Assembly: GCF_945859685.1 (NCBI RefSeq)
Contig: NC_079147.1
Span: forward strand, 265,040,572-265,104,571
Length of the DNA: 64,000 nucleotides
DNA from: Eupeodes corollae
Taxonomy: Eukaryota; Arthropoda; Insecta; Diptera; Syrphidae
Reading direction: 5' to 3'
Below the pieces are notes generated by a model. The model did no database searches. It had not been told where the DNA came from and was given only the letters and a program-made list of their open reading frames with translations. The position numbers and the translations under genes were made by a program. Positions 58,190 through 64,000 of this stretch are shown here, one piece after another. Numbering within the stretch: the stretch's first letter is position 1; every line of letters starts with the position of its first letter.

Positions 58190-58880
58190 TTTACCCATAT
58201 CGCAAGTTAGCTATGAAGGACCGATTCCTGCTCGGCCTACTCATCAGCCCCTTCATTTCTATCAATGCCAAAATGACATCTAACCCAAATAAAAGTGACG
58301 AGTAGGTTGAAGTTGAGGCTAAATAGTTCATAACTAAGCATAGAAGATGGTGTGGCCGAATTGATAGCCATAACAGCCTGGCTGTCAGAGAAGATAGTCG
58401 TGTTTTTATTTTGGTTTGAGTATTTTACAAGCTTTTCTGATTGCTAGTAGTAGAAAAGACTAAGAGATATTTAAGGACTCATAAAAGATTCTTAACTCAA
58501 CTTCACACTCTATCTTTGACCCGTCTTAAGTGAGGTTCAAGGCAGCTGTGCAGTAGTCGGTGTCTGTCGCAAAAATATGATCTGGAATGTCTTTTTTTAA
58601 TCCTTAGCGGGATGTATGATACTAAATACTAGTAGGAGGTAGGATCGAAGGTCCCCTGCAATGCAAACCCTAGCTATTCTTTGAACCTTCTTATTAGTTG
58701 GTGGATGTTGATTGCAATATATTAGAATGTCTATGATTTTTGTGCCGAAGATAAAGACAAGGTTTGACCTTTCAGTCAGGATAGTGCGTAGGGCAGTTTA
58801 GTTTTGCTCTAATTAACACTTACTCCACTTTTTTTTAAACGGTGAAGAACTTTCCCCTACACCAGTAAAACCAAAACATC
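58190..58880 (-). mobile_element. LINE RNase H fragment
   Basis: The minus strand reads, in broken frames: KVQRIARVCIAG-like block near 58670-58690, ATDTDYCTAALNLT and DGSKIECEVELRIFYES near 58500-58560 (first RNase H Asp), KNTTIFSDSQAVMAINS near 58360-58410 (DSQA motif), FIWVRCHFGIDRNEGADE near 58250-58290. This is the RNase H domain carried after the RT in I/R1/Jockey-type LINEs. RT and endonuclease are absent. Non-functional. Confidence 0.75.
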
Positions 58881-61657
58881 AGCATAAGCTACCGCCTTCA
58901 CTTCACAACTTTTTAACTTTATGAGTTTTTATTCCGCTCTGGGGTGTTCCTCTATACTCACTTGATTGGAAGACAGTCCATTTCCATAGAGACAACTTTT
59001 TTGTATTACCAAATATATTCTGTCTGTCCAACTGTATTGTAACTGAGAGCTTACGAGATAATTGTACACCAACAGAAACTTAGTTTTTAGCTTTTTGCAA
59101 AATGGTTTCTTTTTCAATGAAAGTATTACATTTTTTGTTATAAATACTTTCAAATTAACAAATCTCAAATCAAACACTTAAAGCTATTTTTATGTTCCAC
59201 ACTCTTATACAATATTTAATTCTTCGTTTCGCCCATGAATTTACCAAAACAAATCGATAACAGAAATTCAAAATATCTAAAACAAAAAAGGTAATATTTA
59301 TATTATACCATGCCCGTTTTTCTATAAAGCCTCATTGCACGATGACCATTAATAAATGAATTGTTAATGAAGTATTTTCATATAACTTTTTTGAAAGCCA
59401 GAAACCAGTTCTTTTGACCATTTTTTAGTATCTCAGTAAATAATATTTTAGATGTCAAATTTAATAAAAAACAAATTATTACAATAAAAACTTTTTTTAA
59501 GCTTTGCTGTCATTGAGCAGGGTATTTTTTGTTAGTTATTAATGTCCTTGCTAATTGATGGTTAAACCCAAAAGTAAAATATTAAATTTTTGTTTGCTTT
59601 TAACAAAAACTGGAAACAATCGAATCTACTGTCCTTATTTTAAGTCAAGTAGTCTTGGCTGTCTATAAAAAGAGCCCTTTATTAAATCTCATGTAGATCT
59701 ATTTTTGCTGTTATTGATCTTATTATATAATCCAACTCGTGGTCTGAAAATAACATGGCCAAAAATTGACAAAACCGTGATTTTTTTTAATTTTTTGTGT
59801 AATTGCCGATTTAAATCCTAAGAGGCTATTTTCTTTACATGACAAACACCCTTTACAATTTAAATTTTTTGTACCAGGTCCTAAAACCCAAGTGTAGAAT
59901 TTTGTTTATACTGTTGATTTGGTCTCATTCTATTCATATGAAAATTAGTGGACTAAGGTTTTTTGAATTTTATTTTTTTAATGTTTTAATATAGCGATGG
60001 ATGTTTACATGTATTTAAGTCAACTAGTTTTTGAGCACGTAGAAACCTTTTACGACATGAAGTCGAAAATTTTAAAAACATGGTTTATAATTGATGGTTA
60101 ATAGAAATTAATTTTATTTGTTTAACGATATTTACTTCGTTAAAATTGCAGCTATTGAAATGTTGGACTGATATTAAACATAAAAAATGCAATTCCAAAG
60201 ATTTTGGCACTAATATTTTTTATTGACTCTTGCATACAAAATTGAATATCTCAGTTTTTAAAATAATTTTATTCTGATAATCCAATTAACTAATTTTTTT
60301 TTAATTAAACAAAAGAACAGATCTAACACTTTGGCTTTAAAAATTAACTATGTAATATGTTTAAATTTCGCAAAACTCTTAACTTATAAGCACTGACTTT
60401 ATTAAAAAATTAAAAAATTTGGAATTTAAAATTATCTGCTCAAAAATTTAATTTGAGTATTTAGAATTTTAATGGATATTAAATTGATTTTTCTCAGATA
60501 AAGTCTTAATAAGGTGTTGAAAGTTACGATATTCCACGACTTTTAGTAGTACATTTGCTTCCTTTTTCTTAAAAAAGTACATTATTTATAAACATCTTTG
60601 GATCTATTAGTTTTCTAAGTTATATTAGTATGTGAGTACTTTTTTATGATTTTTTCAAAACACGAATCAAAAAACAAAAATAATAATAAAACAAAAATTC
60701 TTGTTTGAAAAAAAAAACTGATTAAGCTTAAGCTTAAGGTTCTAAATTAATAAAGTTATCCTTATAAACGGTGCTAATATTTACTTTTCCAGAATTTATT
60801 TTTAATCGAACAAAGCTGTAGGTAAAATTTTAGGAAATAATTTAAGACTCTTAAAAAATGTTGGTTGAACAAACATCTCAAACTTTAACTTTTACTGTTT
60901 GCCTATTAAAAAAAATGTTTGGACAGCAATTGTGGTATTAATTTGAATGTAATTTTAAATATTCGATCACAGATTATTGAAAATAAAAATTAAATTTCAA
61001 AAAAAAAAATTAACTAAGAACATTATTTGTATACATGTGTATTGGTGACGTACGGTCTTTATATACAAATTCGGTTAAAAATAAATGTTAAAATAATTCC
61101 CCTCTTAATGGTGAAAACATTGGAAAAAAAATCATCTATAAAATATATATTATTAGTTATCGACGGTTCATTGATGCTAAAACTAAAACTAAGGCGTTGG
61201 TTAAAAATCCTTCTTCAATTTGTTTTCACAAAATTAATAAAATTTACGACAAACAATTTTTTAATTTAGAGCCATTTTGATAATAGTTTATCGACATGTG
61301 AACAAAATGTTAAAAATCATTTAGACGAATTTTCAAAGAAGACAATTTTGATTTAAAAAACTAGCCTCAAGTTCATTGACTTTAGGGGGATTTGACTTAT
61401 ATAATGATTTATTTAAACTGTTTAATTTTTTAATATTTATTTTAATTCCAAAACCTAAGACGATTTTATATCTGGTATGAAAGAAAAAATTATTTTGTGA
61501 AGATAAATAATACTGATTAATCAAATAAATACAACAAATTGCGTATACGCCCAAGTGTTCTTTATTACTCTTTTAGTATTGTGATTATAATAGCACACGT
61601 TCTCTCTGGAATAAGACTGCTTAATCTTTAACTTTTCCTACTTTTATAACATAGTGC
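58881..61657. other. AT-rich stretch, nothing recognised
   Basis: No gene, RNA gene or known repeat recognised; short frames are Lys/Ile/Phe-rich noise. Confidence 0.5.
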
Positions 61658-61862
61658 ATAAATAAATAAATTGGGTGGCGCAACAGTCCGTTGAGAACTA
61701 GAGCCTAATGACTAACAACTCTCAACCTTTGCTCTAGGAGAATTTGTCAATTCCTCGCATAAGGCAGTACATGTGCAAAAAAACTTTAGATGGCACAGGC
61801 CGGGATTGAATCCAATACCTCTGGCATGACAGTCTAACACACTAACTATCATGCATAGTATT
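61658..61862 (-). mobile_element. tRNA-derived SINE, minus copy
   Basis: Tail AATAAATAAATTGGGTGGCG (61661-61680), then CAACAGTCCGTTGAGAACTA, body (AGGAGAATTTGTCAATTCCT), and head GGCACAGGCCGGGATTGAAT / CCAATACCTCTGGCATGACA with the B box GGATTCAATCCC on the sense strand. About 90 bp of the middle is deleted relative to 28616-28892. It shows the sharpest 3' end of the family. Confidence 0.88.
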
Positions 61863-62450
61863 GAAAGTATTAACAACTTTTTTCAAATTGAATTCTACAC
61901 GAATATTGAGTGGTTATCTTACTACAATAGGTGAATAACAATATTTCGTTAGGTTAAAATCGGCATCTTTAAATCGTCTGTAATAATCTCGGCATTGTAG
62001 AAAATATATTTTTGTATACAGTTCTGCAATGTTCTGCAGTTGCTCTTCAAGCCTCTTTCTAAATATAAGACACTGTAAACGTCATTTTTTTGGATTTTCC
62101 ATTGCAAATTCTACCATTGAAAGTGTGTAGAGAGACTGAGTGTGAAGAGTGATATCGGAGGCAACGTTTGGTAGCTCTTTATTTTAGATCCTTGCATTAC
62201 TGAAAATTACAATTCGGTCCAAGATGCAAAGTATCAAATGATGCTTTCAAATTTTGTTAAAAAAGAGATTTATACCAAAAACGCACCATAACACCTTTAA
62301 GTAATATTAACTTATGTCTATGATTTATTTTTTGAAATTAAATATTTTCTACAAATCTAAAACGTTGATCTCTTTTCTGTTTAAAGTAACTAATACAACT
62401 TCTTATTTAATATAACCGATTTTATGAAAAATCATAATGTTGGACTCTAT
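61863..62450. other. AT-rich stretch, nothing recognised
   Basis: No feature recognised. Confidence 0.4.
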
Positions 62451-62819
62451 TTTAAAAAGAAATTATAGTAAGAAACTCCGTATGCAAATGTCTTCTAGCT
62501 CAAAATCGCGTGCTGAAATCTTTTTGAACCCATTTGCCTTTGAGCTCAGAAGCCATACACACTAAACCTGGTCTTTTCAAACAAAAACCACAACCATACA
62601 AACTCATTGGAACCAACCAAACACAAGACATGCCCATTATAAGCATACCTACATCTTACAAAAGTATCTCAAATCTGTGATCATTGTTCCAAGACAAGAA
62701 ACCGGCACGAAGCACGATGAAGATGAAGATGAGCTCACGCACCACCAACTACACGTGAGAAGCTCGCGACTGACCCTAAGCCTGGTTTCAGGTTCCGCTT
62801 TACACAAGCCAATCCACAA

Positions 62820-62940
62820 TCAACACCGAACACCAAACACCACCCCATGACGCATGCATCCGTGACGTGTCTGCCTCTGCATATAAAAGCCAACCAAAGA
62901 CGACACAGTGCATATACCTTTCCTACAAGAATCGACAGGC
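62820..62940 (+). promoter_or_regulatory. Candidate TATA-box promoter (plus)
   Basis: GCATATAAAAGCC near 62879-62891 is a strong TATA box, followed about 25 bp later by CACAGTGCAT (initiator-like). Upstream lie CATGACGCATGCATC and GTGACGTGTC, similar to bZIP/CRE sites. The region is far richer in GC than the flanks and non-repetitive. The first ATG downstream, at 62941, opens a 58-codon frame. Possibly the 5' end of a gene beyond the window; no product recognised. Confidence 0.4.
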
Positions 62941-63117
62941 ATGTCGTCACGACTCACGAGTGAAAAGTGCGCCTTTTTTGTATTGAAATTACTTTGCATC
63001 GACGAAGACGACGACGACGTTAAAAATATTTTCCCAGGATCCGCAAAAGGACAAGTGTTTCATTCCAATGCACCCGCTCAACCATACGCGCACCTGAATT
63101 CCCTTCGAAAAATATGA
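62941..63117 (+). CDS. Short frame after candidate promoter, unknown
   Basis: MSSRLTSEKCAFFVLKLLCI then DEDDDDVKNIFPGSA, 58 codons. The first ATG after the TATA box at about 62882, but no family, and the Asp run comes from a GACGAC triplet repeat. It could be an upstream ORF in a 5' UTR or chance. Confidence 0.2.
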   Translation: MSSRLTSEKCAFFVLKLLCIDEDDDDVKNIFPGSAKGQVFHSNAPAQPYAHLNSLRKI

Positions 63118-64000
63118 TTGTTTAGAATAAATCACCATTTCACCCCTCCGAAATGCATAAATGATGTGCAGCACCCTTAAAATGCATGCAGATCAAATTT
63201 CAAAATTCCAATCGTATCACAATCTGTTCTATCGATCGTCATTCTTATTCTCTCCTTAATAAAAAGGACTTCGTTGTTGTTCGTTCTGCGTTCTGTCGTC
63301 CTTATACTGCTCTGCTATGCTGATCACTATTCTTTTTTGTGCTTGCTTTTATCTTAATGCCTTGCAGGCTGTTTAAAGAAGAAGACCTTCAACAAAAGGT
63401 CCTGAAAACCGTTTCCCACGGTTTGCACAAGGAAGAAAAACACGGAACGCATGTACATTGTATATACGTACGTAAGGTAAGGTCTCTTGGTCACATATTG
63501 ACGAGAAGTCCTGATATGATGGGTGCTTGTGCTACGCACGTACATATCTGCAAGGTCCTATCTCGTTGTTCGTCCCGTATCTCGTGATATGCGCATGCAC
63601 GAAGTAAGTTCCAGAACGATTTGTATAAATAAATACAATTCTTTCTCAGAGGATTCTCATGGAAAAGAAAGGTTTCTCGCTCAACACCTGCTCCCAATTT
63701 TGTAGGTTCCTTGTTCCTTCCACACAAAATCTAAGGAGCTAGATTTGTGTTTTGTTATTCGTAATGTTTTTGTGAGTGAATAAGGTATCCACCATCATGC
63801 ACCCTGTTACTCGAAAAGTGTGGGAAATATTTCCGTTACAAGTCTGTTAGTTTGTTATACAGTGTAACGTTTATTTATGGGCTTAAAAAAGGAAGAAATC
63901 GTATTGCATTTTCGAAGGACTCTTTAATGGGTATTGCTTTTGCCTTTTAAGCGAGTTGTTCCTTGAGGGTTAATTGGGTGCGCATTTAAGTGTGCTTCTG
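63118..64000. other. Unique, moderately GC-rich stretch
   Basis: Short overlapping frames on both strands, none with a recognised domain. CTTTTTATTAAGG near 63255-63272 could be another TATA-like element. Perhaps 5' UTR or first intron of a gene to the right. Confidence 0.3.

Noticed and set aside
61027..61269. 80-codon Lys/Leu-rich frame
   Set aside because: Looks like a membrane protein only because of AT-rich codons; no family and no supporting signals.

Overview
The window looks like a gene-poor, AT-rich, repeat-laden insect chromosome, most likely from a true fly (Diptera). The evidence is spliced genes with long introns, GT/AG junctions, many decayed non-LTR retrotransposons, mariner- and hAT-type relics, a tRNA-derived SINE family and a nuclear tRNA-Glu gene. 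The repeat types recall hoverfly genomes, but that is only an impression.

The one confident protein gene is a plus-strand zinc transporter of the ZIP/SLC39 family, LIV-1 subfamily. It has four coding exons: 12501-12653, 29619-29994, 38236-38547 and 39443-40434. All three junctions have GT/AG ends and compatible phases, and the joined frame encodes 610 residues. Introns of about 17.0, 8.2 and 0.9 kb separate the exons. Most of the first two introns is repeat debris.

Region by region. 1-12 kb: a possible small gene at 1368, two RTE-type LINE relics (1907-3515 minus, 7560-10370 plus), a Jockey-like fragment and one copy of an unclassified repeat family ('R'). 12.1-40.8 kb: the ZIP gene; intron 1 holds two Jockey-like LINEs (15.56-18.88 kb), an RTE relic (21.48-22.65 kb), a Jockey-like tail, an RTE nested in a Jockey-like LINE with an 8-bp target-site duplication, and two SINEs; intron 2 holds an R copy, a hAT/ZMYM1-like relic and two mariner relics. 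41.6-49.1 kb: a Jockey-like LINE apparently split by a mariner, itself hit by a SINE tail; a SINE; tRNA-Glu(CTC) at 45779-45850; another Jockey-like LINE. 50-54.2 kb: a nest of R copies, an RTE and an internally deleted LINE. 55.4-57 kb and 62.5-64 kb: richer in GC, with candidate TATA/Inr promoters and CGT/GAC microsatellites, perhaps edges of neighbouring genes. 58.2-58.9 kb: a LINE RNase H fragment.

The most interesting observation is that the tRNA-derived SINEs and the RTE LINEs share a closely similar 3' terminus. This suggests an autonomous/non-autonomous partnership in which the RTE machinery mobilises the SINE, and a clean target-site duplication supports one such SINE event inside a mariner. 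The R family, about 1-1.2 kb with conserved ends and an internal array of about 174-bp units, is the best candidate for an undescribed element. No CRISPR array, LTR retrovirus-like element or bacterial-type operon was seen.
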